Source of the DNA: Lactarius indigo
Taxonomy: Eukaryota; Basidiomycota; Agaricomycetes; Russulales; Russulaceae
DNA length: 64,000 nucleotides
Reading direction: 5' to 3'
Assembly (NCBI GenBank): GCA_025766275.1
Contig: JAFKAC010000073.1
Location: 186,001-250,000, forward strand
Shown: positions 42,674-55,600 of the stretch, in pieces
Position numbering within the stretch: position 1 is the first letter of the stretch
Layout of the letters: every line of letters begins with the position of its first letter
Notes under the pieces: model-generated
What the model was told of the DNA's origin: nothing
Database searches by the model: none
What the model saw: only the letters and a program-made list of their open reading frames with translations
Made by a program: the position numbers and the translations under genes

Positions 42674-44111
42674 ATGCTATTCCTTCATCCAAGACAATCC
42701 CCCACCGTTTCTGAGTCACCGACATCATCCCCATCCCCATCCTCCACTCCTTCAACACTATCCTCCTCCGATACAACTTTGCCTTTGAGTGTTTCGTCCG
42801 AAACTAGGTGTGTGCGCCGGCGTTCTGACTAGTTTATCCGTGACGATCGTATCATATCTCAGAACGGACAGTACAAGCACACCGACAACTAGTAATGCTC
42901 CTTCCTCATTCACCTCCACCCCATCCCCCACCTCCACTAGCACTTCCACCTTTGACACACACTCCTCTTCTCCATCTTCTTCATCCTCCTCTTTCGACAC
43001 TTCCACCGTTTCCTCCTCTTCCCACCCAGCTTCCTCAACGACAACTCCGCCGCCCTCGTCTTCTTCCTCAACACCCACTGTATCCTCAACCCCCTCCAGC
43101 GGCCTCTCCCTTTCTACCCTCACAACCTCATTTGTCACCAACATCAATGGGGTTCCAACAACGGCAAGTCCTTCTCTCTCTCTTCCCCTTTCCATACATC
43201 AGCATGATGCGGCTTTTGACCGGAGGCGCCCATTTATCAATCAACTGATTCATGAAAGGCTCAACCATTTCCTCTAGGTCGTAACCCCCATCGTCACGTC
43301 TTTACATGGCTCCACCCCGGTCCGGGCTTCCTCACGCACCGCTGTTATCGCAGGATCCGCCATCGGCGGCCTCGTTCTCTTCATCATCGGGCTCTCGGCC
43401 ATCTTCATCTTACGCCGACGCGTCCGACGCCAGCGCTACTGGGCGCTCTCGCGTAAGCGTCTCCCCTCCCGCTCGACCTTCCTAGCCGGCGAGAGCATGG
43501 ACCTATCGCCATCGAGCCCTCCCTTCGCCTACGCCGATACCGACGACCCCTTCGCGACGCGTATCTCGCGGTACCCGAGCGGTGGCAGCGGCGGCGGCGC
43601 CGACGCGCCGACGTTCCCCTATGCATATGCGTATTCGCACGAGTCGGACATCCCGCACGCGCACGCACCGCGCACCGCCTCGCCCGCCCCGTCGTCGCCA
43701 CCGCGCCTGTTCCGCCCACGCGCGTCCGAGTCCGGCTCTATATTCCAGGAGAGCGTGTGGCCGCCGCCGTCCGCCGCATCGCAGCTGACGGACCCGCTCA
43801 CGTCGCCCTCGCACGCCGTCGATCTTGGCACTATCGTCGACGAGGTCATGGGGCGGCCGGAAGACACCGGGGTGAACGACATTGGTCGCCGTCGTCGCAG
43901 CATCCACGCGCGTGAGGAGTCGTCGGGCGTGTCGGAGATGGGCCCGCTGTTGGATGCGGACGACGCGGTGCCCACGCTCACGCTCACGAACCCGGATCCG
44001 CAGTCCCCGCTAAGTCCGCTGCAGCCGCCGCCGACACCGCCGCGGTGGCTGAGCCGCTCGCCGAATCCTTCACCGAAGAGTTCGCCTTTACATATCGCAC
44101 GAGCATTATAA
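42674..44111 (+). CDS. Ser/Thr-rich single-pass membrane protein (cell-wall-sensor-like)
   Basis: Three exons (42,674-42,807; 42,863-43,163; 43,278-44,111) give about 422 residues. The N-terminal ~150 residues are almost all Ser/Thr/Pro, as expected for a heavily O-mannosylated stalk. One transmembrane helix follows (AVIAGSAIGGLVLFIIGLSA), then an Arg-rich stop-transfer and a ~230-residue cytoplasmic tail rich in Pro/Ser/Asp. The layout is that of Mid2/SKG6-like surface proteins. The second intron appears to use a GC-AG pair (43,164-43,277); without it the stalk frame runs to an unlikely stop. No classical signal peptide is seen, so insertion probably relies on the single helix. Specific function not known. 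Confidence 0.75.
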
Positions 44112-45354
44112 TATAATGCCCCCCCTCTGTTTCTCTACTTTGTTTATATAGGTACGACGACATCGCATGGACACGGACAGTACGACAGCCCAACCCCCCT
44201 ACACGGGCACGCATTTCTCTTATCTCCTAGGGCTATTATTACGTGCTTCACTTTTTTTTTTACAATACGACAACCTATGAGCCGTACGGACTGTAGCCTA
44301 CTTGTTAGAGCAGAGCTTGTAACTTATTTGTGGTGGCGCCTCTTGTGGCGCGTTCTCCCTTGTCTAAGTTATTTCAGCTATCTCCCAAAGTCTGCTGCTA
44401 GAGCCCGTAGTATGACAACCCAGTGTGAGTACTGATCGGAATCCATACCGCATAATGTGATTTACGGCCAACAATATGCAAGACCACGGGTTTCCCACGG
44501 TCAGGGGATATCGGTGATGTTGCGTCTACGACCTGGGGTGCTCCTTTGCATATCCAATCGCCAAAGCTTTGAGTTCGGCAGCTGCATTCATTACCACTCA
44601 TCCGAGTCAGCTTGCTTCAACCGTGCCGTTTTCAGCCATGGCCTTGGCCCTGACTCGGCGATGGCAAGGACCCAGTTTTGAGGCATAGGGTTTAGGCTTT
44701 TCGAGTGCGCTTAGGGGGGTGCAAGCAGGGTCAGTAAATAAACTGGGTTTGAAGCAAAGTGTGGACAAACCCGGAAAAGTGGTGACTCCCCGAGACACAC
44801 CCGGGCATACACTCGGGCTCAAAAATGAGGTTGGTCATTGCGTTTTCCCTTTCCAGTAAGCCGCAATGCATTATCAGATTATCCATTCTATGATTCAGAG
44901 CCCCCAAGGCATTATCAGATTGTGCACTATGATCGTTTCGACTGTATTGCCTCAAATGTAGCTAGAGTGTAGATTACACTTCTCGGCCGGTCCCATCCCA
45001 TTCATCACAGAAGTGACTCGACAACTTTACGAGCCTCGCATCACCCCGCAACAAAAGCCACACATCCCCAACAGCACGCAATGTTTCATACGCAACACGT
45101 TTGTGCCGAATTCCGAATTCGCGCATCCAACCTATAAGACTGCGCCCGTTCGCTATGACTCACACACACACCAAGCTTTTTCTCTTCGTGTTTACACTCT
45201 AGCCCCTCTGCAGCAATATGCCTGCAAATTCGAATAAGAAAGGAGTTGCAGACTGCATTCGGTGTGCGGCCTCGGGTCTCTGAACAACTCTCCCGTCCTC
45301 GTTTTTTCTGACTCTGCAAAACTTTTTTTTTTTCGGTAGCCACTTCACACCAGC
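44112..45354. other. intergenic, no gene seen
   Basis: 3' flank of the membrane-protein gene and 5' flank of the transporter gene. Short ORFs without domains; T/A runs near 44,250 and 45,325. Confidence 0.5.
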
Positions 45355-46750
45355 ATGGTTCGCAGTCAATATGGGTACGTTACGCATTTCACGAACGAGT
45401 CGCTCGCTCTGACGCTCTTTTACAAAAAAATCACAGGCACCGGGTCCATCTCGTTGCTCTTCAGCGTCTTTCCATACTGGACCGGGAGCCACACACTCCG
45501 CGCGCTCAGCACCGCGTTCTTCTTCCTCAACCTCCTCCTCTTCGTCCTCTTCTGCGGCATGAGCGCAGTGCGCTACTGGTGCTTTCCGGGCGTGTGGCGC
45601 GCGATGCTCCGCCACCCCGTGCAGGGCCTCTACGTCGGCACGTTCCCCATGGGCGCGCTCACGCTCATCGCGGTCGGCACGACGGTCCTGCACGGGCAGT
45701 ACGGTTTCGGCGGGCGCGCGTTCCTCTATGCCCTCTGGGGGTTCTGGTGGGCCGACGTGGCGATATCCGCTCTCTGCTGCTGGGGCATTCTTTACCTCAT
45801 GTGCGTCTCCCTCCTCACTCTCCTTCCATCAGCGCCTTCCCCCCTCATCGGTCGCAGGATAACGGAGCAGAAACACGCGCTGAGGGATATGACGGCCCTA
45901 TGGCTTCTCCCGGTCGTCACGCTCGTCGTAGCCTCCTCAGGCGGCGGCGAGCTCGCGCAGGCACTGGCAGAATACAGCACCGCGGGCGCACTGACCACGC
46001 TCGCCAGCGCCACATGCACGCTCTCGGCCGGTCTGGCGCTCGCCAGCGCCTTACTCATCGCGTACCTCCTCCGGCTCCTCCAGCACGGTTTCCCATCCAA
46101 CACCGCAGCAGCGGCAGGCGTGCTCTCCGCGTGCGTGCCGCTAGGGCCGATGGGCCAGGCGGGCGTCGCGGCGCTCTTGCTGGGCGAGGGCGCGCGCGCG
46201 CTGTTACCCCGCTCGCAGGCGCAGTTCTTCGAGGCAAACGAGGGCGCCGCGCAGGCCGTGTATGCGGTCTGTGTGTGTGTGGCGGTGGCGCTGTGGGCGC
46301 TTGCGACGCTGTGGTTGGGCTTTGCGCTGTTGGGCGTACAGTATGCCGTGAGACGGGAAGGTGGCGGGGTGCCGCCGTTCCAGCTCGCATATTGGGGTCT
46401 GATCTTCCCGAATGTGCGTCTCTCACACACATTCTCGCCATTTATATTGACGTGAAACCGTCCAGGGCGTGTATGCGAATCTGACGATCGCGCTGGCGCA
46501 GGTGCTCGATGCGGGGTTCTTCCGCGTCTGGGGTGCCGTATATGCCGTCTTGACGCTCCTGCTGTGGATCGTCGTGTTCTCGCGGACCATCGTTAGAGTC
46601 CACAATGGACGGATATTCGACGTGCCAATGCCGGTGGTGGCTGATGCGTCGTCGTCGTCGTCGTCGTCCGAGACTGAGACTACTACGCAGGACAGGGGGG
46701 CAGTGCCTGTAGTGGATGACCAGGAAAAAACGCGAGGGTCGATCTGCTGA
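45355..46750 (+). CDS. TDT-family sulfite efflux / malate transporter (Ssu1-like)
   Basis: Three exons (45,355-45,800; 45,858-46,413; 46,466-46,750) give about 428 residues with roughly ten hydrophobic helices. Signature pieces are GTGSISLLFSVFPYW, MLRHPVQGLYVGTFPMGALT, YGFGGRAFLYALWGFWWADV, MTALWLLPVVTLVVASSGGG and ACVPLGPMGQAG. These mark the voltage-dependent anion channel/TDT fold shared by Ssu1 sulfite pumps, Mae1 malate carriers and SLAC1. The Ssu1-like order of motifs favours sulfite or organic anion export at the plasma membrane. The acidic Ser/Glu tail (SSSSSSSETETTT) is probably cytosolic. The start is the first ATG of the frame, with a poly-T leader just upstream. Substrate not decided by sequence. 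Confidence 0.85.
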
Positions 46751-47422
46751 TCGCCGGATCGCAACATGTAATTGTGTTGCTCGCCAACTTAGAGGATTCC
46801 TTTGATTGACGTACGGTTACAGCATTCAGTAGTCGTAATTATGCACGTAGGCATAGAGCTGTGATAGAGCAGGTACAGTACCGTACCATGCGTTACCCCT
46901 TCCACCAAAAAGAATTCAATCCTCTTGACGAATCGGACATCGTTCAGTCTTTTATACTGTGTCAGTCCCGGTGTATTCCGCGTTCCGCAGTTGGCGTCCA
47001 TTCATTCGTGAGAAACGTGCAACCCTCGCAACGTAACGAGATGATCCTTATCGGTTGCATCGAAACCATGGGATGTAACAATACTGGCATTCATTCGACT
47101 CGTGAAATGGGATCATAAGTATTCAAAGAAAGAAAAAAAGGTCGTCATGAACGCAAGAGCAGCGGACGATACTAAGGTGAACCGTTAGAATATATGGAAT
47201 GACGAGTACACACGTGTAAGGGAATGCGAGTAAAAAAAAAAACAAATCGTACCGGGGGTCCACTCGCCCGCGAAGGTCTATGCTACCCTGATAATGCGAG
47301 GGAGTAGCATCACATCAGTAAAGCCAGTGGAAATCAAACATCCCATCACCGCCCTAACCATCTCCCTCACCACCACGGGTTTTCAAGATAAAAACACACC
47401 AGCCGCGCGGTCGCACACACGA
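46751..47422. other. intergenic between convergent genes, no gene seen
   Basis: A-rich runs near 47,140 and 47,232; no domain-bearing ORF. The transporter (plus) and the membrane protein (minus) converge here, so it holds both 3' ends. Confidence 0.5.
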
Positions 47423-48749
47423 TCATCGAGGATCATTCCCGGGGATCGAGTCGTAACTTGGCGGAACCTCGTGCGGGGGGCTCACAGGGACCGACGGAAC
47501 GGAGATCTGCCCGCCATCCGTATGTTGTATCACCTCGTCCTCCTCCAAAGCACTCGCGAGCCCGAGGCCGCCCTCTCCGCGCTGGCGTAGGGCCTCGCGC
47601 TCCTTAGTCGACATCGGGCGGTACGGCTGCGGCACGGGCATGCCGCCGTGTTGTTGAGAGCTGTGGGTGATGCTCGAGGGATAGGCCGACGCGCTGTCGC
47701 TCGAGGTCGGCGCGTAGTGCGATCCCGACGTCGCCGTCGCAGCGCCTGCTTCGTAGACGCTTCCGGCAAGGAGCGCTTGGCTATCGCGGTATTGACGCAT
47801 GCTCCCGCCGCCGCTCGAACTGGGTGCCCCTGTGCTGGGCCCAGAGTGAGCGGGCGTTCCTCCAGCGACGCCTGGCTCGTAACTGTATGGGGTGACCTCG
47901 GCGCCGCCCGCGAGGTCCGTGTGACCGGTATGCCGGACCACCCGGTCAGGGTCGAAGTTGCCATCGAAGTCGTCTCTGCGACGGCGGTTGCGTCGCCAGC
48001 AGAACAGACCGATGAGAAGGATGGCGACCAGACCAGCAATACCGCCGACAATGCCGCCAACGATCGCTCCGGTATTACTGCTGCTCCCGGAACTGGAAGC
48101 CGCCGATGGTGTGACGATGATGGTCGATTGGATGGTGGTGGTAACTACTTGACCATTGGCTCCGGTGGACCTATAAGAGAGTCAAGAAGGACGACAACGT
48201 TGAAAGCATGCAACATACACGAGTACAGACGTATAAACAGAAGTCGATGTGCTCGAGAAAGTTGGAGTCGAATTCGAAGTATGTTGAGTGCTACCGTTCC
48301 CGACAGGTGTAGAAGAGGGGCCCTGCTGTGGGGTAGTTGTAGGGGTCGAATTCCCCTGGGTTGTCGGGGAAGACTGTGGTGATGAAGTGGGTTGCTCAGG
48401 GGTGCTAGTCGGAGTGGGGGTGGTCGAAGATGAAGTGGGTGTCGTCGAGGAGGGTGGTGTGGTGGTTGTGCTCGGCGGCTCTGTCGACGAACTCGGAGGG
48501 GTTGGGGTCGGGACTAGAAAATAGAGAGTAATCAGCCGTTGCTCGAGAAAATCAACAGATAAGAGGACCAGAGGTAGAAGAAGGGGGTGGGGGAGTGGAA
48601 GAAGAATGTACTGTAGATGACGATGAGGGAGAGGGAGGTGAGGATGAAGATGAGGATGGAGAAGGAGGAGTAGATGAAGCACCTGGCGTAGATGAGGGAG
48701 GAGGTGGTGATGATACAGACCCCCCACCCGGGGACTGGGTAGAGGACAT
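47423..48749 (-). CDS. Ser/Thr-rich single-pass membrane protein, second gene
   Basis: Minus-strand gene with at least two introns (near 48,553-48,511 and about 48,213-48,168). Starting at MSSTQSPGGG, a stalk of nearly pure Ser/Pro/Thr runs to SVYTSVLV, then the linker TGANGQVVTTT. One transmembrane helix (GAIVGGIVGGIAGLVAILLI) precedes a Trp-Arg-Arg-Asn-Arg stop-transfer and a ~190-residue cytoplasmic tail ending SYDSIPGNDPR. The Gly-zipper-like helix and stalk are typical of Mid2/SKG6-like wall sensors. An upstream ATG at 48,854 would add a hydrophobic leader, so the start is uncertain. Same architecture as the gene at 42,674, on the other side of the transporter. Confidence 0.72.
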
Positions 48750-48859
48750 GATGACGGAAAACGAGAGGAAGAAAGGAAAGCGGAAAGAAAAATGTGGAGG
48801 ATGATGGGGAAGGGGGAGAGCGCAAGCAAGTGCCAAACCCAGTAAGGATAGCACGAGCC

Positions 48860-51301
48860 GGTGGCAAAACGAGGATGTGAAGGAAAAGGAAAAAGACGGG
48901 AGGGCCCAAGGAGGAGGTCAAGTTACGTCCGTATGGAAAACCCAAAAAAAAACGCAGTACCGGATAGAGTAGCCGATCATTGATAGGGAGGAGAGACGCT
49001 AGGCGAAAGAACAAGAAACCGGCTCACCGTCAGACTGGCGTTTGTCGAGTGCCATCAGTGCAGAGGCGTGGCAGTGGTAGTCAACAACAAAGAATGGGCC
49101 AAACCGCGAGCGGTTGTATGCCCCTCACCCAATTCCCACACGTGCCAGGGCACACCAATTCAAATACTCCAACTCCGTCCCGAGCGCGAACGAACGACCC
49201 CCACTGGCATCCTCTCTTCGTTTCGTCGTATGATACAGCATCCAAGTAGCACCACTTCGAGTCGTCATTATTATCGTCATCGATCTACCTGTCAATTGGT
49301 ATGCCTCGAGGCCTGGCGCATTGCACCAACAGCCATGCCCATTATCCATAGCGGGGTAAATTGCCCGTGAGTACCTTTTCTCGTGACCAACCTGGATCGT
49401 CGAATCGACAGCTGTGGCTTGCCCTGTCAACTTGCCGCGGAGGTTCTTAATTCTCGGCTCATCCGGCATTCCCCGTTAAGGCATTGGGAAGGTCCGATCG
49501 ATTGGACCAACAAACAGGAACCACCTCTGCTCACGACCCAATTCCTGGTTGTGCCGCCCATAATCTTATACCGGAACAGGCGAGCCACTTCTGCTTTTGA
49601 GTTTTCTTGAAGCACCCATACCTCTTTTTGTATATGTATGTGTAATACATACAACCGGTAGCTGTATTGCATGTGAAATATCTGCCATCACGGTTTGACC
49701 ACTGGACCCGATCTCAAGTGCCCATGCTCAATTTTTTGTTGCTGAGGCTTGCCATGGCCTACAGTTCTAGTTTCGAAAAAACCTTTCTTCCAATATTACG
49801 CCACAGGGCGTAAACGCACGCCACGTCCCAGCTTGCGCTTCCCCTACTGCCGCATGTTCTATGATAAGTGCTTCTGCCGATGGGCACGCTGCAGCCTTCC
49901 CTCCGAACCCTCCGGGTTGTAGATAATTCCCTTTGGCTCTCGCTGGCCCAGCCATACATACATCTCAGACGAGGTCAAGGTGAGGCACTACCGGTGGACC
50001 TGACTGAGGCGGTGCCGCGGTGCAGTCCGTATCAGCATGGGCGGCACTCCCGGCGCGCTACCATCAACAGCAGGTTTGTTCTGCGCCGTCAGCTAAGTCA
50101 GCCACACAAACCTAGCCGCAAAAGAGCTTATCGACCAGGTCGATGAGCGCTTCGTCGGGCCGTCAGCTCGTGGGAAGCGGGTGCGCTATGAACCTGAGCA
50201 ATGGCACGGCGCCCCGGGGGAATGCCAGTGGGAAGCGGAAGATACATAAACCGATGTCAGAAATGCATGTGCCCATACAGTTGTCGCACCCGGCGTTTTG
50301 ACTAGCATGACTCATACATCCATCTTACATCACATCAGTTTTGCGATAATCAACATCGTGTAGGATCTAACGAGATTGGGACGTACACAGGCGCCATTGA
50401 AAGTGAGGCTGACGGATGTCCATATATGCACCATGCGATGTGCTGTCAAGTTATACAGTACCACCAGGCCAATCACTCACTTCATCGACCTGCTTCCACT
50501 TCCATTGCCTAGGCGAGAACCCAGCCATACTTCTTCTTCGGGAGTGACTTCTTAGGGACGACAGAAGTGCCGACGGGACCGCCCTATCCAAGCGGGGCAC
50601 GACGCCAAGAGGCACGAAACGAGGACGCTGTCGTTAATTACGGTGGGTAGATTCCGAGCGTAACGATGGAGCGATCGCCGCCCCACTACTCCACACAATG
50701 ATAGGCAGATCTTCGCGGAATGTTCCCTTCTCTGGATGTTGTAGTCTCTTCTCTTCTGTAGCTAAATGGGCGTACGGGCATATTCTATGCTACCGTCTTC
50801 CATTGGCGCGAGGCTCGGTCTGGGCGTATCACCGAACTCGATTGCGATACCGTACTACTGCACGTTGATATTGCTAGATAAGAAAATAGCGACGAGGAAT
50901 GGGGTTTGATAGACACTAGCAGGCAACATTAAGAATTTCACTGTCATCAATTGGGCAATTATTGACAGGGACGCCCCTACTGTGGCGAGATGTTCCGCTA
51001 TAGTCGATGAACGTGATTGATGTTCGTGTTCACCGTGACTGAGACTCGGAGTCGCGAATAGGAGTACACTGATGACCTGCGGATGCATCATTGATGGACA
51101 AATTCTGTTTCATAGCTTCGCGTCTCAATGACTCGGACTCAGGGGCCATAGACGTGGACTCGGACCCGTCAAACGACAAATGACAACCACGCCTCCAAAT
51201 TCTCCCCATGGCCAGCACCACCAACATCCACTTGCCTCTAATAACGGCGGTTTGTCATATCCTTGCTCCAAGGTCGCCTTCAGGTAGCAGGTACGGGGTA
51301 T
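48860..51301. other. intergenic, no gene recognised
   Basis: About 2.4 kb with only short, frame-scattered ORFs on both strands and no recognisable domain, RNA gene or element end. It separates the membrane-protein promoter from the 3' end of the hydrolase gene. Confidence 0.5.
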
Positions 51302-52462
51302 TTATGCATCCACCAGCGCTGTGCGCAGGAATTCCACCGCCTCGTCAAACAGTCCACCAAAGGTCGCCTCCGCGCTGTCCTTAAGGTCAAACGAGTGTTC
51401 CGAGCCCTCCACGATGCGCAGCACTGTCTCCACCTTCGCGGCCTGCAAGCGTGCGTGTATCGCCCTCGAGCTGTCGGCGGGCACCGCGCTGTCCTCGGAG
51501 CCGTGTATGAGCAGCACGCGGGGCCAGTCGGGCGTGACGAGCAGCTGCGGGAAGATGGCGCGCTCGGCGGGAGGCAGGGCCGCCGCGAAGCGCTCCTGGC
51601 CCGCGGGAAGGAGCGGGCGCAGGGTATCGCTGAGCGAGGAGGGCGCGTGCGCCCCGGTCCAGTAGTCCAGGTACGTGCCGAGCTGGAGCCACAGGCGCGC
51701 GAGCTGCATGCGTGGGTTCGAAGGGAGTCCGGGCGTGCCGGAGTCGCGGGCGTGGTACGTGGGCGGGGACTGTGCGGCTGGGGGAAGCGCGGCGCTTGCC
51801 GGGTGAAGGAATGCGGCGAACTGCGTTGGGTCTAGAAGCTCGTGGCCAAGGAAGAACGGCACCGTCTTTGGCACGAGGAAGTGCGGGCTCTACCACCGTA
51901 AGCGTTAGGTCAGTCGTACTGTCCGAGATCCGGACGCAAAAAACTGTACTCACGAAGACGTCCCCGCCTAGACCGTAGATGGATAGCACCGCGCGAGGAC
52001 GCGGGTTTGCGTGGATGGCAGCGAGGAATGCGCACATCCCGCCGGCGCTGGACCCGGCGACAGCTAGGCGCGTCCCGTCGAGGAGCACGGTACCCAGCGT
52101 AGGTGTACAGGCGAGGAATGCGAAGAGGTCCACGACGTCTTTGAGCACATCGTGCCCCGTGCTGGGCGGGAGCAGCCGATAGTCCGCAGAGATGAATGCG
52201 AGACCCGCAGCGGTCGTGCGTCCTAGGAACAGTACTCTGTCAATAAAGGTAGGTAGGACAGGGAGTAGGGATACGGACTGCAGAGCCATTTGGGAAGCCA
52301 GCTTGTTCGATCCCCCGCGGTCATCCCCCCGCCGTGGAAGAACACGACGGCGGGCACTGGGCGGGGAGGGTCGATCGTCGTCGTTGGTGGATAGACATCG
52401 ATGTATAGAGTCAGATCTCCGAGCTGCTTGTAAGCGAATGTTGCGGGGGTATCGTCCACCAT
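51302..52462 (-). CDS. alpha/beta-hydrolase (esterase/lipase-like)
   Basis: Minus-strand gene with three exons (52,462-52,275; 52,236-about 51,955; about 51,891-51,302), about 350 residues. The oxyanion-hole motif HGGG occurs in AVVFFHGGGMTAGD. The nucleophile elbow is GSSAGG (Ser of a G-x-S-x-G-type turn), the acid is probably Asp in HGSEDSAVP, and the base is His in GSEHSFDL. SADYRLLPPSTGHDVLKDV is typical of the alpha/beta_hydrolase_3 (HSL-like) esterases. No signal peptide, so probably cytosolic. The substrate cannot be inferred. Divergent from the HUL5-like gene with about 200 bp between starts. Confidence 0.83.
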
Positions 52463-52672
52463 TATCGACGTGGTAAAGGAGAGAGATTTATCTTTATCAT
52501 TGGGTATAACGTCGTGAGGGACTACGAGGAGATAGAATTCCCAAGACCGGACTCGGCGCGGTTGGGCCGGGTGTGGGCGCTAGAGAGCGGCCGCGTAATG
52601 ATCCTTAGCGGAGAGCGGCCCCAGAGAGGAACCCCAGAGGGCGAAAGAGCCCACGTTACTCTCCTCGTCCCA

Positions 52673-55600
52673 ATGCATCCTTTTACGCAAGAAAAACGTA
52701 GGAAAATAAACCTCGGAGGTGCGACCTCAGTGGCCTCACAGACAGACATACTGCACAGCGCCAAGGCTCGAAGATCGGAACGCGAAGAAATCCGCCGCCG
52801 TCACGAGAGCGCACTCTGCATCCAGTCTCACTGGCGCAGCTTTCAGAAGTATCGCGCGGTCAGGCAACAGCTCTCTTGGATATTTCAGGAAGATGTGCTT
52901 GGGCTGGATGGGATGCGGGCCCTCGTTCTCGTCGGGAGTGACGACTCGCTTCTCGCTCAGTGGTCCGAGGCAGTAGTCCGTGCAGGAGATGGTGAGCCCT
53001 CTGTCTCGATCTACTATCCTCCTTCTCCCTCTTTCCAGACGTGTTTGTGGCGACCACTACTGTATCCCCGATTCGGGGCTCTTTACTACGTTTCGCGTAA
53101 TAGTTGTCTCTCCTACAGGGCTGACCTTTCTTCAGCCTGGTCCTTACAGTACGTCAGTGGCCCAGATTCAAGCCATTGGATCGTTCTGGTTCGACAGCTC
53201 TCAATTCTTCTCCTTCGTTCTGTAGCCAACTCTCCACGGTACGTCCCTCGCCGCTTGGTCTCGTGCGCTCCCTCCTATCCCGATCCTCCCAGTGCCACCG
53301 CCTCGTCCAACCACCTACGGGTCCTCGATTCCCTCCTTTCTCCCACGTCGAGTGCACGCTCGCTAGGAGAACGATCGGAAGATCTGTGCACCAATATCAC
53401 ACTTTACGTCTCGCGGCGTGGATTGTACCCCCTCCTAGCAAAAGCTCTGAACGACATCGTGCGTTTCGATCACCCCGCGCGTATCTCACTTTCTAACGTG
53501 TTTTTAGCCTGTGGAAGACAAAAATTCACCATCGATCCCACTACTCGTCCCTCTCCTCACCTATCCACTACGAATTTTTAATCCCTCGCACCCAGATTCA
53601 TTCCTAGATGCATACACTCTGCTCGTTCACCACGTGCTGTCACTCCCGTTACTCCCCAATCGACTTCCTCTTGCTTCATTGACCCACCTGTCTGCCAACC
53701 TGCCTCTTGCGGCGGCCTCCGTCTTATCTCCATCGATTCCACAATTGGCGACTGCGCTTGGAGTAGAGGCAAAGGTACATCTTCTTGCGAATCTGACAGC
53801 CTTCGTACCTCCAAGATATCCTTCGCTTCCTCCTGCGTCTCTTACGACCCTGTTGCACCTCATGGCCAGGATCATGAGCACACTTCCCACCGGTGCGCTA
53901 GAACCTCCGTCGTCGGCCTCTAACGGGAAACAAGCCACGATTAATGAAAGCGACTCGGACTCGGACTCGGATGAATTAACACGCGGGTCCACCTCTGCTT
54001 TTATCCCTGTATCCTTGCCTCAACTGGACGAACGTACCCTGAAGCGATTGCAGACACTCCCAACGACCGCCCACATTGGCTCTCTTATCCGCGCTACGCA
54101 GAGTCACACCTCGGCGCGCATCGCACTCTGCGATTTCTTCTTTGCCCTTTGTACTGTGTGGCCTTCTAGAGCAGACCCTGTACTCAGCACGGTCGTGGTG
54201 TCGACCGGTGGTGGGCTTGTACGCGAGTTGTATCGTGGTTACGTACGAAGCTCCCCTCTTGGGGGCGATGACAGCTTCGCCACGCTTCTGGGTACGTCCT
54301 TCTGTCCCGCCTCTGATTCCGCTTCATGGATTATGGCCCCCGTAGACGCCGCTCATGCAAGTTCTTGGCCCCCTTTACTTTTCTTGACCGACTTGTACAC
54401 GCATTCGCTTCTCACCATGGGGGACGACGAGTTTTTCTCCGGTCTTAGCGAACCGACAAGTGCCAATGCTCCGCGCAACCCACTCTCCCTGGATGAGATC
54501 ACGTCTCTATCTCGGAAATTCCTGAATATTGCCTTCACGCTCTTTTGGAGGGAAGAGCAGATAGGTGCCCAGGATGCTCATGTTCCCGGCCTCAGCATCA
54601 AATGGGACGGTGTGCGGCGAAAATTAACGCGTTTCCTACAAGCAGTGCACACGCGGGAGTACGCACCGCAGCCTCCCTAGCACGTACGCGCTTATTTACG
54701 GCCCTCCATTTTCCAGCTCGAGAAGGCCATTTACACCGTCCGGCCATTGGCTGGTGAACGAACGCATAGACATTGACTCTTTCGTCGAGGTCGCCGTGTG
54801 AGGACTCGTCTCTTTTACTGCTGCTATCCGAGATTTTTTTTTCTCTGATTGGTGTTGCCACAGAGGCGAGGAGCAGCAGTTCGTTCCGCTTCTGCCGGTA
54901 CCCGGGCCGTCGCGGCGCGTCTCGAAGCGATCCCTCGCGTTCTTGTCGCCGCGGCTCGGAGTGCTCAACAACATCCCATTCGCCATACCGTTCGAAGCTC
55001 GCGTCAACATCTTCCGGTCCTTCGTCGTCAACGATAAGCGCAATTTCAGGACAGACATACGGTCGTTCGAGGAGTTTCGTTCGCGTACGCACGCCACCGT
55101 GCGCCGCGGTCACGTGGCGGAGGATGGGTTCGATAAACTCGCGGACGCGAACCTGAAGCGGCCCATCGGGATTACGTTCATTGACCAATTCGGCGAGGAG
55201 GAGTGAGCGCAGCGGGTCTTTTGTTTCTGCGGAGATTTTACTGATCGGACTTGCGTAGAATGGGTATTGATGGTGGGGGCGTATTCAAGGAGTTCTTAAC
55301 TGACCTGTCGAAGGAGGTTTTTGACAGCGATCGAGGACTTTGGCTCGCCAACAAGAAGAACGAGCTGTATCCTAGCCATGGCTCCTATGCGACAGAAGGT
55401 AAGCAACAACACCGTCGCGCTTTTGATTTATCCTGTCGGTGTTCATTTTTCTGCGAAGCCCATAGCCTCAATTGGTACCGGTTTATTGGAAGAATATTGG
55501 GCAAGGCGCTGTATGAGGGAATCTTGGTGGACGTTGCGTTCGCGGGCTTCTTCCTCGCTAAGGTTCGCTTGTGTCGATTGGTCGGATCGTCCCCCGACGC

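Noticed and set aside
42758..43195. Acidic Glu/Val-rich minus-strand ORF
   Set aside because: Mirror image of the Ser/Thr-rich stalk-coding repeat on the plus strand.
45579..46484. Long plus-strand ORF in another frame and long minus-strand ORFs over the transporter gene
   Set aside because: Arg/Ala/Pro-rich shadow translations of a GC-rich gene; the transporter frame carries the conserved family motifs.
52514..52672. Upstream extension of the HUL5-like ORF from an earlier ATG
   Set aside because: The conserved family N-terminus begins at 52,673; the extension has no similarity and overlaps the divergent promoter.
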